Assembly: GCA_037039925.1 (NCBI GenBank)
Contig: JAXRKP010000082.1
Coordinates: 393,501-457,500 of the forward strand
DNA from: Doris montereyensis
Lineage: Eukaryota; Mollusca; Gastropoda; Nudibranchia; Dorididae
Reading direction: 5' to 3'
Length of the DNA: 64,000 nt
Translations under genes and position numbers: made by a program
Notes under the pieces: generated by a model
Database searches by the model: none
Seen by the model: only the letters and a program-made list of their open reading frames with translations
What the model was told of the DNA's origin: nothing
Shown here: positions 1 through 10,795 of the stretch, in pieces
Layout of the letters: each line of letters starts with the position of its first letter
Position numbering within the stretch: position 1 is the stretch's first letter

Positions 1-211
1 TCACGGCCATGGATGCCATTGAAATTGAAGCATTGACTTATGCAATCGTATTTTCTTTCATTTTACCGTCTGTGGACCGTGAAAAACGATCGACTTGAAA
101 GGAAAATTACTTAAGTCGATGTCGACAGTTTTTTATTAACTACAAAATGTGTGGGGGATGGGACCGTAAAAAAATCGACTTATGCAACGTCGACTTGTGC
201 AGCCTCCACTG
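1..211. mobile_element. End of a pogo/Tigger-like MITE, cut by the window edge
   Basis: Read on the minus strand from 211, the sequence begins CAGTGGAGGCTGCACAAG and is flanked by TA at 212-213. Short GTCGAC and TCGACTT words recur inside it. A CAGT start next to a TA target site is typical of pogo/Tigger-type short elements. The other end lies outside the window, so the call rests on one terminus. It sits in an intron of the IQCD gene. Confidence 0.4.
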
Positions 212-362
212 TAAATGTCTTTATATGTAAAACATTTGAGCAAGGATAACACATGGTGAGCGTATTGATACATGTATAACCCATTTTAAGCTGATACAGT
301 CTGGTAAAATACATCAGTCCATTCGATGGTAGATAGGTATTGCACTGGCAAAGTGACTTTAC

Positions 363-649
363 CTCTTCTTCTTTGTCATCGATGGCACCTTTCAACTCAT
401 TTTCCAGTTTATGAATAATGGCCGCATTATGACGTTCACGTTTTGATATTTCATCAAGATAAGACATGCGTTCAACTTCCTCTTTGGTGTTGTCAGCAGC
501 TTATGCATCAATATGTCCCTCAGTGTGTTTAAGCTTTTAAGAATGTTCTGGCCACCTTCAGAGCGTAGTCTTTCATCGTTGCTAAGCAGTTTCATGGCAG
601 CGGGATTGACTGTGAAGAGTCTCAGGATGTTCTTGCATGAATGGCTCAC
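363..649 (-). CDS. IQCD: IQCD exon 2 (coding)
   Basis: Acceptor TTTTTCAG|GTGAGC and donor GAAGAG|GTAAAG. Encodes ILKSLNTLRDILMHKLLTTP, then in the next frame EEVERMSYLDEISKRE. The shift lies at the AAA of 483-485. Confidence 0.75.
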
Positions 650-2880
650 CTGAAAAAGTTAATGAGAAGTATTCAGAGACAGAATTCAATGGGTGATATC
701 CAGTTTTCATTAGATAAAGACAAGCAGTGGGGCAAGAAAGCGTGCTAGCAACCGAGCTAACTTTTAGAGAGCGTAGTTGGCTCGGTTAGTAGCACGCTTT
801 CTTTTCATGGTGAGGCAATGGGTGCCGACGCAGAGGTCGCGGGTTCGATCCCCATGGTGGCCAGGATTTTTTCTGTCTGTTCCTTGTGTTTGTCTCGTCT
901 TTGTTCCTATGGCGTTTTCATATTATCTTGTGTCATTACATTAACTTCCATTTTTCATTGTGTAATCTCTCCATACCCTGTCTATGAAAAAACAAAAAGA
1001 CAATCTGGGTACATCTGATCCAAAATTATGATGCTTAATTTCATGCACATCTAAATTGGTTGTAAAGTGTAAGCTGTGAGATAAGACATAATCCTAGTTT
1101 GATTGAAAAAGAAAACACAAAAAGTCCAATTTGGTGTAACCCTCATGTAAAAATGTATTGACGGAATGTTAAAAACAATGAACAGAAGAAAATTTGTTTA
1201 TGTCACAAGCCTCTCGCTCAAAATCTACCACATCAAACACTTGCCTATTTTAGTCCATTGATTACACATGACATGGTATAAGTGTTCTCTTTTGAAATTA
1301 CATTTCTATTAAATTGCTTTATATTTCACTAAAATAAAAATTTAAATTGCTTGAAATGTATGTCCCCTTCACCATCATGTTTGGAAAGATGAAAGTCAGG
1401 GACAAAAAAAAAAAAGAAGAAGACATTTGATGCTTTTAATTTCAGTATTAAAGGCTATTAATGTTTGATTATATTTTAGTACAAAATGCTTAATGTAATC
1501 TTCACATTATATCCTATATGTGACAAAGTTTGATTGCAGATAACTCTTTTTTATTACTGGAAAGATCTTTACTAAATAAAAAAGAATTATTTTTCAGTTA
1601 TATCAGGCATAATAATCTTGTAAAAAAACTTTGACTAGAATTTCATCCATTGTGATATAGCTATGAGCAAAGAAAAGCCAAATAATGAAAAAGTCGACCT
1701 TGCCCATTGTTTTAAATTAGCGAAGATAGCAACTTGTATCGACGATATGACTCTCTCTCTTGTAATATTTTGGACGATACATATTAGGCTTTGTCTCTCC
1801 CTCACTCTCTTTCTTAACATTTTCTCCGCTCTCTATCTATTTAATTATATCTTTCTCTCTCCCTCTTTAAGTTGTTTTTCCCTCTTTTCACATGCACTCT
1901 CTCTCTGTCTCCTGTCTCTAACTAAATATGTTTGTTCTAAATATTTTTGAAATTGATGAAAAAATGCTCAGCATGAACAGTTTTTAAAAAACGTTTAGAA
2001 CTAAGAGAATTTTTCAAAAGAAAACAATGAATTTAACAAAAATAAGTTTTGGTTTTCTTTGCTGTTTTATGATTAAAATTTTATGCCCATTTGCTGATAA
2101 AAGAATACACAAATTATTATTTTACTCTATGGTTCACTAACCTGTTGAGCGACAAGTCCAAGAGTCCTCATAGTCTCCTCAATGCGAGGTTCTAAATCTC
2201 CGACATCCGATTCTTGACTTATCATGCGTTCAACATTTCCCGCAGCACGCTTTGCAGATTGGTTTTCATCCTCTGGAGTTCCCTCTCTTGTATCGTTTAG
2301 ATCAACATGAGTTGTATCCTGTTCATCACTCTTTTCATCTGCATCAACTATACCATTTTCTAAGTTTATTTCCGCTTCCCTGCCTCCTCTTCTTCCAAAT
2401 CAATGTCAGACTCTTCATCTTCATTATCAAATTCGCTGTGGCATCTTCCTCAGCTTTGACTGAAAGTCTTTGCTCTATTAGTTTAGCTCTACGCTTTAAA
2501 AGAGCATCAAGATTTTCACGAATATCTTTATAACTCTCTTGAATCTGGTAATGCTGCTTCAGTACTTCATACAACTCAGAACCTAGGGATACTCTGAATC
2601 TTTCAATGTTTCCCATAATGTAAGGCATAGAAGTGACGATCTCTACTCTTTTTATTGTGTCTTCCACCACAGCCATAATTCGTTGTGACTCGATTGTTGA
2701 AAGCTTCTTCTTTGCAGGTTCCAAGGCTCGGCTAGGATCTAGTCTTAAATTCCGGGCTCTCATGGTGTTGTTATTGTTTCTCCCCTTGGGTGGTGGTTGA
2801 GGTCCACGACCGTTATCGAGTTTCATGTGCAGTGTTGGCTCAACAGGCACCACCATCGTTTCGGTTATTGTCTCAGACAT
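363..2880 (-). CDS. IQCD: IQCD/DRC10, dynein regulatory complex protein 10 (5' part of gene, two exons)
   Basis: DRC10 is a coiled-coil subunit of the nexin-dynein regulatory complex of motile cilia and flagella. Two exons are seen: 2880-2142 (start ATG at 2880-2878; an ATG 10 codons upstream is also in frame) and 649-363. They join in phase 0 (CAACAG, then GTGAGC). The first exon has the family motif LSTIESQRIMAVVEDTIKRV and a charged coiled-coil segment ending KRRAKLIEQRLSVKAEEDA, then an acidic linker. The second has KNILRLFTVNPAAMKLL and, after a frame change, MSYLDEISKRERHNAAIIHK and KLENELKGAIDDKEEEV. The C-terminal IQ region must lie left of base 1. Three one-base losses break the frame, near 2430-2434, at 2378-2380 (GGG) and at 483-485 (AAA). 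Each repairs naturally as a homopolymer or dimer one base longer, so I favour consensus errors over a pseudogene. Identification is from remembered family features and is fairly firm. Confidence 0.8.
722..866 (+). mobile_element. tRNA-headed SINE-like repeat with a foldback
   Basis: An A-box-like TGGCTCGGTTAG (about 779) and a B-box GGTTCGATCCC (842-852) suggest a tRNA-derived promoter. Just upstream is an inverted repeat: GCGTGCTAGCAACCGAG against CTCGGTTAGTAGCACGC, with about 24 bases between the arms. The box spacing is too long for a functional tRNA. Confidence 0.45.
867..2141. other. IQCD intron, no further gene seen
   Basis: AT-rich sequence with a pyrimidine-rich run at about 1755-1915 (CTCTCT/CCCTC). 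Open frames here are low-complexity translations and were not called. Confidence 0.6.
2142..2880 (-). CDS. IQCD: IQCD exon 1 (coding)
   Basis: Starts at ATG 2880 and ends at donor CAACAG|GTTAGT. The reading frame changes twice: from KAEEDA into an acidic stretch (EFDNEDEESDIDLEEEE), then into EAEINLENGIVDADEKSDEQ, and runs on to RTLGLVAQQ at the splice site. Confidence 0.75.
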
Positions 2881-3728
2881 GGTGTCAGAAAGTACGTGGA
2901 TCCTTTCCAAACGTTGGCAAATATAATCCTCGAATTAACTTGAACAGTTGATACAACCCTTATTGCTTATCACGAACCTTGATTCAATCGGGTGCCATAT
3001 TGGTATCCGAATTGCACTGTATACAAAAGAAGATTAGTCTAGCAACAAATAGTTCCAAGAAAATCACCAAGCCATTGACATATATATGCCATAAATCAAT
3101 TCATATAACCTAAAACAAATTAAATTTTGTATATCTGATGTATTTGAGTAGTAATTGAATTATATATCCGTATGTAGAAAAGTTAGTGACTTTTTGGTTG
3201 TGAAGGGACTATGGAATAATGACCCCTAACCCTTAGGTTGGAACTCTATATAATGTGAGGATAGATTGGTGTAGTCCTATCGGACAACATTTATGAGTAT
3301 CGTTTAACTCGAAAGGTGAAACGATACCATCAATATTTTTCTCTCTTGGCTTTGCAACGAAATGGAAGTCTTGATACTTTATAAGTCTTTACTTTTCAGT
3401 CCTTGAAACTCGAGTACCCGAAGCGGCGTGTTCAAATATCAAAACGGGAAACAAAACTCACATTTACTCACAATTACAACTCACAACGCAGATCTGCTAG
3501 ATCTAGCATTTAGATCTAGATTCTAGATCTACATGTACCAAGAATCTTTAGCCAAGGCTATTATCTATCGTATATCTAAGATTGTTTTAAAAAAAGTATT
3601 ATTGAACTCTCCACGTCCACGTCTACGTGATCTAAATTATTTCCTTAATCACACAACACAGAGATCAAACATTTTAAAGGAACTGAAGGGAGACATGGAA
3701 TCGCCCAAAAAGTGGTTGAGGTAGGTCT
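2881..3728. other. Upstream flank of IQCD, with an AGATCT cluster
   Basis: This should contain the IQCD promoter, but no core element can be named. At 3489-3535 the palindrome AGATCT and the word TCTAGA recur several times. The same words cluster at 15328-15355, 58560-58590 and 58800-58830. Confidence 0.4.
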
Positions 3729-3938
3729 CTCTTTCTCTGTGTGTGTTTTCTTCCATTCTCTCTTTCTCCCTCTCTCTCTCTCCATCCCCGTGTGTTTTCT
3801 TCCATCACCTCTCTCTCTTTCGTATACTAATCTAATACTGTCAATTTCCGTGTTTTCTTCCATCCTCTTTCTCCCTCTCTCTCTTTCTCTGTGTGTTTTC
3901 TTCTATTCTCTCTCTCTCTCCTCCCTCCCTCCTCCTCG

Positions 3939-4015
<77 letters not shown>

Positions 4016-4487
4016 TCTCTCTTACACTTTCTTATACTAATCTACTTAGTAATACTGTCAATTTCCGTGTGCTCTTTCTCTTCTCTCTCTTTCTCTGTGT
4101 GTGTTTTTTCCATCCTCTTTTTCTCCCTCTCTCTATCTCTTTCTCTGCATGTGTTTTCTTCCATCCTCTCTCTTTCTCTGTGTGTGTTTTCTTCCATCCT
4201 CTCTCTTTCTCTGTGTGTGTTTTCTTCCATTCTCTCTCTCTCTCTCTCTCTCTTCTCTCCTCTCTCTCTCTCTCTTTCTCTCTGTGTGTTTTCTTCATCA
4301 TCTCTCTCTCTCTCTTTCTTTCTCTCTGTGTGTATTTTCTTCCATTCTCTCTCTTTCTCTGTGTGTGTTTTCTTCCATTCTCTCTCCCCCCTCTCTCCAT
4401 CCCCGTGTGTTTTCTTCCTTCACCTCTCTCTCTCTCTTACTCTTTCTTATACTAATCTAATGCTGTCAATTTCCGTGTGTTTTCTTC

Positions 4488-4570
<83 letters not shown>

Positions 4571-4614
4571 TCCATCCCCGTGTGTTTTCTTCCATCACCT
4601 CTCTCTCTGAATAT
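3729..4614. repeat. Complex (CT)n satellite with an embedded minisatellite
   Basis: Long (CT)n tracts (about 3948-4020 and 4495-4566) alternate with a repeated word of the type TTTCTCTGTGTGTGTTTTCT followed by TCCAT. A second repeated word, CTTATACTAATCTA, is seen near 3826, 4030 and 4446. The long Ser/Leu-rich frames on both strands are repeat translations. Confidence 0.9.
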
Positions 4615-5957
4615 TCTCGGATAAGCTTACCGGTCCAGATTGCTTCGCAGTAGATCTAGTAGGATCTTTCTTATTTTGCCGAACTTTCTTTTGATTCTCT
4701 TGAGGTTTTTATGTACCAGTATTTCCAAATCTTGAGAAGTGCAATTCATTTTTACAAGATCAGCCCACTAAATACAGTATAACGTCTCTGTCTGTCTGAG
4801 TGTCTCTCTCTCTCTCTTTCTTTCTCTCTCTCTCTCTCCTCGTATGTTTTCTTCCATCATCTCTCTCTCTCTCTCTCTCTGGCAAAAAAGAAAACAAACA
4901 AAGAACCCAGCCGACGAGAAACAAACAAAACAGCATAGCCTAGCTGATTGATTCTAAATTCTAGTTGCTAAACACAAATATTGGGGCCATTAAAAAATGA
5001 TTGACCCGACCAATAAAAACGAAAGACCCAAGGACTAGGTATAGTGACATATGAAAACCGGCTGAAAATAAGATCTGATATTGTTTTCACCCCGGCTGAA
5101 AATAATCACAGCCTAGTGGCAAAGTCTTTCGGTCATAATGACAAATAGCGCTGGCCAATTTATCAATTTAAATATCTTATGATAATACCTTGTTATTATT
5201 TGACATTTTCAATTAGTTAATGGCACTGTTAACAATGAAATGACGCCTTACTGCGAGAACGTACTCGAGTACTGACGGGTATGAAAAAAGTACTCGATTC
5301 ATCATAGGTAATCGGCAATATCCGATTCTAATGACGAATAGCATTTTTTTACTCTCAGGTACTCATTATTAAGACGAATAGTCATTTCGATTACTGATTA
5401 CTGTCAGCAAGAATATTATTTTAATTTAACCCCAAAATATTAATCCAATTTTGGTCTTAAAGTGATACATATTTAATTCTGTTTTTAGTCTTCAGTACGA
5501 TTGCTCCGTTGGCAGTGCATGCTACAGCTTTGCTATACTAGTAGAGTGATGTAACGTCAGTGCGGTTATTTGAAGGGGAAGTCATGTAAAAAGGAAAGGA
5601 ACCTATTTTTGTCAATAAATCATCCTACCTATGGCTTTGGAAGATATCTTAACATAGTCCACCCTGCAATAAATATGACCCACTTCAGTGATTTGTATTA
5701 TAAACTGCATTTTCATTGGTTGATGTCCCAAATTTCCTTTAATTACTTACTACATCAACACGGCTACTGTTGTAACTGTAACATCAGCTTAGGTACTAAC
5801 AGCAAAACAGGCACCTACTTTAAGACAAACAATACGATCACAACAGATTCTTGTTAGAGCTAGTTATTGTATGGAACAAACAACATTTATTTTTTATTGG
5901 AATGAGAACTTTGCACAGACACATGAAACAGAACTGACCAGCTGTACTGATGTTATA
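4615..5957. other. No gene recognised
   Basis: Short (CT)n patches at 4799-4880, then ordinary AT-rich sequence. Open frames at 5570-5857 and 5871-6128 have no recognisable product. Confidence 0.5.
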
Positions 5958-6229
5958 GCCGTGTTGACGGTTCACCACTCATGGGTGCCGTTATTCCGGT
6001 TCAAACCAAAAAATGCGACCGTGATATGGCCACCTTTTCCGTGTATGGAACAGGAACAAAAACCGGAAATCTCGATCGCGTTTTCAGGTTTGGCAAAATT
6101 GATAATTTTAAAGTTCAGATTTCAGTGACCTTGGGTGCTGGCACCTATGACACCACTCTAGAGGTCTATAGGTTGACTGCAGATAGGAAGTGCACTGGTG
6201 ATAGTAATATTTTAAGTAAAAGTAAATAA
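5958..6229 (+). CDS. Possible exon, product not recognised
   Basis: After a TTATAG acceptor-like site there is an open frame with higher GC than its surroundings. It reads SPLMGAVIPVQTKKCDRDM, then ATFSVYGTGTKTG and FRFGKIDNFKVQISVTLG. The composition looks coding, but no family is recognised and no confident donor was chosen (GTCTATAG after CTAGAG is one option). It may belong to the plus-strand gene that follows. Confidence 0.25.
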
Positions 6230-6384
6230 TAATTTAAATGCGATGACCATAAACATGCATAACAGTTCTCTAAGCCTAGTGTATAAACTCATTGAAATAA
6301 AGGAAGGACTCACACGATCCCTGAATCTGAACACCCGCTCGACCACCTTGTGAAATTCTTGACATTTTATCTCTTGTGTTGAAG

Positions 6385-6532
6385 GTTGAACAAGACAGGT
6401 TCACCTGTTTTGGATGTTGGAATATATGACGATTTTGAGGATGCCAAAAAGATGACGTCCACTGTTTGTCAACAAGTTTCCGTACAAAAATATGAAGAAG
6501 ATATAAGTTCAGAAACAGACAGGGCACTTGGC
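6385..6532 (+). CDS. Probable exon of the unrecognised plus-strand gene
   Basis: A pyrimidine-rich acceptor region ending GAAG precedes an open frame containing VLDVGIYDDFEDAKKM and VSVQKYEEDISSETDRALG, ended by a strong donor GGC|GTATGT. The donor leaves phase 0, matching the phase-0 start of the exon at 7328. The acceptor position is less sure than the donor. Confidence 0.4.
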
Positions 6533-7327
6533 GTATGTATCAACCATCATTCTTGTGTTACGAATTTTTTAAAACTTCAAAATGTTTACATGTTCGACTA
6601 TTCTCTTTTTTAACATAGGTCTATGCGTTATATATTGTATTTTCTATTCTGTATTGAGTATTAAACCATAGATTAAAAAAATTTACGAATATTTATAACA
6701 TGGTACACACATGAAAATTGCATAACCTAAGCCTGCGAGAGTACTGCTATTAACTAACTTGAATTTGGCCAAATAGCTCCTGAACAAAAAGAACTACTTC
6801 GTAGACGAAACTTGTACAACAAGAAGGGAATCTGGCAGTACTTTTAGGCATTATAGATTACTAGCATGCCCGTAAGTAATGCTAGATTCTGATTTCTCTT
6901 TATTGTAAAGCTAGGTCTCTTGCGCTTTGTCTGTGGTTAGCTCAGAAACCACTGTGACTGTAGAAGTCACGGGTGATATCAAGTACGATTATTAGATCAA
7001 ATTAATACTCGATGCTGAGGTTATGCTGCTTTTTTATTGTAATGACCGGAAATCGGGAAATTAGATCTAGTAGTCGCAATAAAAAGTTTTGTGGATCGCA
7101 GGCAAAACAATATTTTTCCAATCATTTAAAATACTGATTTGATCCAAGAGTTTGTTCGCTTAGGACCTAAAACTGGCTATATATGAAATCTCCATGCGAA
7201 AAATGGAGGTTGTGGATGCAGTGGTTTCTGAGTTATAAGCGGTCAAAGTTAGAGACTTCATCTTTATTAATTATATATAATATATAGAATAATAGATATT
7301 TTAACATGCTCCCCTTTGCCTTTGCAG

Positions 7328-7432
7328 GATCTGTGCATGTACTTGGACAAACATCCAGAGGCATATGCTCGTGTCTTGAGGAAGAGGAAACAAGACGAAC
7401 TGGAAGAAAGCAGCCTGGTGTCCATGGTTAAG
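7328..7432 (+). CDS. Exon of the unrecognised plus-strand gene (35 codons)
   Basis: Acceptor TTTGCAG|GATCTG, donor GTTAAG|GTATAA. 105 bases, open in phase 0 throughout; ends EESSLVSMVK. Confidence 0.55.
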
Positions 7433-10377
7433 GTATAAACACAAAGTTCGGTTAAGATGAGATATATATATATTCTTGTTTGTTTTTGAGGGATGAAATT
7501 AAATTTGGGATGAACCTTCTCTTTATACACACAAACAATGCATGGTGATATATAAGTTTTTAAAAGTTATATTTTAGAGGAGGAAGTGAGACCAGAACGA
7601 CCCTCGGAAATTATTTTTAGTCAGATTGGTGTTCATAGAGCAAATTTGTTGTTGGGGAGACGGAGAAGGGGGTGAAAAGATAAACTTGGACTTGAGACAA
7701 AACATGGAGACATTTAGGTGTGATCCTGTGTGGAATAGTTTTATTTCATATACAGACCCATGACGTCGGCTACGTTCTCGGTGTGGGCGCTGGCAGGCTC
7801 TACTTCTTCTTTCCTTTCACTTTTATCTCTTGTCTTATTATTCCTCTTAATTCGTCCTGAACTCAATCCATATAGTGGATGGGGGGGAAATTTCAAATGA
7901 CAACACAAGCAAAAACTGTTTCTCCTTTTTTGACTTTGAACTAGAAGCGAAAAACAAATTTGTGTTTTCAGAGTAAAGTGATGAAGTTGGTCCATGGAGA
8001 GGATTATCCAGAGAATTTGGTCAGCACGTCTGAGTGTGTACAGCGCACAAACTCCTTGAAGGCAGGCCTGTGTAAAACATTCCAGTATTCTCAAGGTGAG
8101 AGGATATTCCATTAGGGTCTTAAGTTAAGCAGGTACTTTATCATCTTTGTGGGCATCGCTTGACCCATTCACCATGGAGTCAGTAGGCCAGAGGCAAAGT
8201 GTTGGCCTCTCAGCCCAAAGGTTGAAAGTTTTTTCTAGTACAATCTACCTCTCCTGGTCCAGGTAGGCAGATCTACGCCTAGTCTCATCGGTGCCAGCCG
8301 ATAAAAAGGAGGTCCCGTGTACAGATGACAACACTCTGTGACGTTAAAGATCCCTTGGCTGTTTACAGGGCAGTCTGGGCAAAATTTTAAAAACCCGGAG
8401 ATCACCATAGTTGTGAATGTGGGTAAAAAATCAACTCAAAATAACCCATTCACTGCTAGATAGCTTAGTAGTATCAGTTCCCTACTCGACCATGTTGTTT
8501 ACAGGAACGATTTTATTTTACAGCTCTACTTTCACTTTCACTGACATATCTGGAATTCCGATGCAAATCTGCGGGTCCTCATGTGTTCAAACAGTGTTGG
8601 TCTCCACCTATAAGCACTGAGACTCCATCGTCTGCAGGGACAAAGTTGGTCTGCACTGCAAATAAAACGTCAACACCGGTGTATGTGGAGAAGAGGAAGA
8701 CAGCGTCCAACGGAGGTGTGGAAAAGTGTTGTTGGTTGTGCCATACGCAAGGACCACCACTGCTCTGTTTCATTTCACAGTTTATTGCAACATCTTTTTA
8801 CCAAAAGGGGGGGGGGGGGGGTGTGTGAGAGTAAGACTTCTTTTACACAGGCATATTTTGTTGTTCATTATTGTATTTCAACTGACAAAGAAAACAGCCA
8901 TACACAATAACAAAGAAAGTTGTTTATTTGATCACGTAAAAGAACTTGTTTTGACAATGACAAAAATCGTTGAAAACTGACTTTAATGCAATTGTGGAGG
9001 GGGAGGGGGGTCTTCTTTGCCTCCAATTAGTAATGAGTAACACTTTCTAGTTTCCCAGTCACTTTGGATGACGTTGATGTAAATTGTTTTATCTGCTTTG
9101 AAGGTCGTGTGTTTGAACGATTTTATTTAATTATAGCACTTCAAGTCCAATGAAATCTACATCATCAGCATGAACAACCTCCCTTGACATTTCTTTTTTA
9201 AAGATCCCATGGAGGCTCGGATTTTACAGTATGTTCTAGGTATATGAGTCTATATATATGCAAGTTGACAGCCTCTCAACCGAAAGGTGAAGTGTTATAC
9301 CAAGATACCCCCACCTGCCCAATCTAATCCCATTGGATACGGGGGATAAAAAAAAGGTTTGTGTGTAGATCACAAAAATGCGTATATTAAAGATCCCTTG
9401 GCTGTTTACAGTGCAATCCGGGCAACATTAAAAGATTATACCAAGATCCCAAATCTAGGTGTACAGTAAATAGTGCCAGACTGAGGCTGTCGCCTTGGGA
9501 AGTTCCGACATAATTGTGAATGGGTTCATTTCTGAGGTTCCATTGATTTTGGTGTTTATTTGTGCTCAAACCTATATATCTGTATTATTTTAGACACTAC
9601 TGAATTTAAGCGCAGATCAATATTGTGTCTTCAGTTTCATCGCAGTATTTTTAGTCTTTGATTGATTTTTCATCTTTATTCCATTCCAGAAACTAAAGGC
9701 ACACCAAACAATCATTCCAAGCGTCTTGCAGCAAAACGAAATGCCATCTCACGGCAACAGAAAAGGAAGTCAAAAGTTGATGACTTGTCATCGTCCAGAT
9801 CATCTATCACCACTGGCTCTGATTCCCACAAGAAAACTCGCCAAAGGAAAAGCCCTGCTACCGTGACTACTACTGACACTGACAACGGTGAACTACGGTC
9901 GAACGGGTCTTTGATTTCAAGTAGTGCAACAGTCACCGCTTCCGTTAACGGTGAGGAAGAGTATGGCCAAAATGGGACGGCCCCCTAGATGTCAAACCCG
10001 ACATCGGACGGGACATCGTTTTCCATGGAGAGGAAATGGATCAGCGTGTGACAGAACAGTCAACTAACCCGGAACCAACGGTTGGATTTGGTCAGGACAG
10101 GCCGTGTACCTCACCCGCACCACCACCACCACCTCATCCTCCCTCATCGCCCGTCTCGTCTGCGTGCCAATCTGGTGAACCCCATGAGCCGTTGCTGCCA
10201 TCACCGCCACAAGCCCCCGCCGGCAGGGAAACACCCACCGTGGTGGTCACTAGGCGCAGTCTGCGCGTTGGGAGAGACGGAGATCACAGAGAGAATATGC
10301 TAGAATCCAGTCTGGAAGGCTACGAGTCGGCAAGCAGCACTCTAGGCTACAGTCCTCTCTACCAGCCGAACAGCCAA
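7328..10377 (+). CDS. Unrecognised multi-exon gene (three joined exons)
   Basis: Exons 7328-7432, 7972-8095 and 9690-10377 have good GT-AG borders. The phases agree: AAG|AGT is phase 0, and CAAG|AAACT is phase 1, giving GAA. The product reads DLCMYLDKHPEAYARVLRKR, then KVMKLVHGEDYPENLVST, then a basic Ser/Thr-rich segment (SKRLAAKRNAISRQQKRKSK), a Pro-rich stretch (PAPPPPPHPPSSP), and LESSLEGYESASSTLGYSPL. The lysine/arginine clusters suggest a nuclear, disordered protein, but I recognise no domain and assign no function. One frame break lies at 9981-9985 (CCCCC); one more C would join the two halves of the third exon. Introns carry SINE copies at about 8178-8445 and 9262-9440. Confidence 0.6.
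7785..7900 (-). repeat. Dispersed repeat family 4, diverged copy
   Basis: Matches the family best seen at 47318-47450: a run of T/C-rich words (TTCTTTCCTTTCACTTTTAT) followed by TCCATATAGTGGATG. On the minus strand this is the CCACCATATGGTGATCTCA start and the AAAG-rich body. Confidence 0.4.
7972..8095 (+). CDS. Exon of the unrecognised plus-strand gene
   Basis: Acceptor TGTTTTCAG|AGTAAAG, donor TCTCAAG|GTGAGA. Encodes NLVSTSECVQRTNSLKAGL; ends in phase 1, which the exon at 9690 completes. Confidence 0.55.
8178..8445 (+). mobile_element. SINE family 1 copy
   Basis: The head is tRNA-like (GGCCAGAGGCA, then GGCCTCTCAGCC), although its B-box is decayed. The body has AAAGATCCCTTGGCTG and GGGCAGTCTGGGCAAAA. 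The tail is GAGATCACCATAGTTGTGAA followed by an A-rich end. Other copies are at 9262, 10481, 44850, 46335, 54585 and 56462. Confidence 0.75.
8446..9261. other. Intron sequence, no gene recognised
   Basis: Contains a run of about 13 G at 8808-8821 and a short G-rich stretch at 8996-9010. The short open frames overlap each other and show no domain. Confidence 0.5.
9262..9440 (+). mobile_element. SINE family 1 copy, rearranged
   Basis: CCTCTCAACCGAAAGGTGAA of the tRNA-like head is followed by CCCATTGGATACGGGGGAT and by AAAGATCCCTTGGCTGTTTA. After 9440 the order is scrambled. Confidence 0.6.
9690..10377 (+). CDS. Large exon of the unrecognised plus-strand gene
   Basis: Acceptor CATTCCAG|AAACT, donor AGCCAA|GTAAGA. 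The first half ends at TAG just after 9985; the second half is open one frame over and includes DIGRDIVFHGEEMDQRV and VVVTRRSLRVGRDGDHREN. Confidence 0.55.
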
Positions 10378-10480
10378 GTAAGATTTTTATTTTGTGCCTA
10401 TCTTTATTCAACACTGTCATAACATGCATACAAGGCAAGTGTATGCCTTTGCCTTTATTTTTTATTATATTGTATGTACC

Positions 10481-10795
10481 GGGGGGACTTGGGAGTTCAG
10501 AGGCAAGGTGTCGGCCTCTCAGCCAAAAGGTAGTGGGTTGGAGCCCCACCAACGGTTGAAAAATTGTCTTGAGACTTTTCAAGCAAAATCTACCCCGCTG
10601 GTCCAGGTAAGTGGATCGACACATAGTCCCATTGGAAACGGACGATAAAAAGGAAGTCCCGTGTGCAGATTACAACACTGTGCATGTTAAAGATCCCTTG
10701 GCTGTTTACAGGGCAGTCTGGGCAAAATAAAATTTCCTACCAAAAAAACCCCGAGATCACCTTAGTTGTGGATTTGGGTATACAAATCAAATTAA
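10481..10795 (+). mobile_element. SINE family 1, near full length
   Basis: The best plus-strand copy. It has a GGGGACTTGGGAGTTCAGAG start, a GGTTGGAGCCCC B-box, GGTCCAGGTAAGTGGATCGA, then AAAGATCCCTTGGCTG, and the tail GAGATCACCTTAGTTGTGGA running into TACAAATCAAATTAAATAAA. Confidence 0.8.

Noticed and set aside
3712..4624. Long Ser/Leu-rich and Arg/Glu-rich open frames
   Set aside because: They are translations of the (CT)n satellite on both strands, with no stable composition outside the repeat.
7328..10377. Assignment of the plus-strand gene to known chromatin proteins such as DOT1L
   Set aside because: The basic and Pro-rich tail is suggestive, but no SAM-binding or other diagnostic motif is present.
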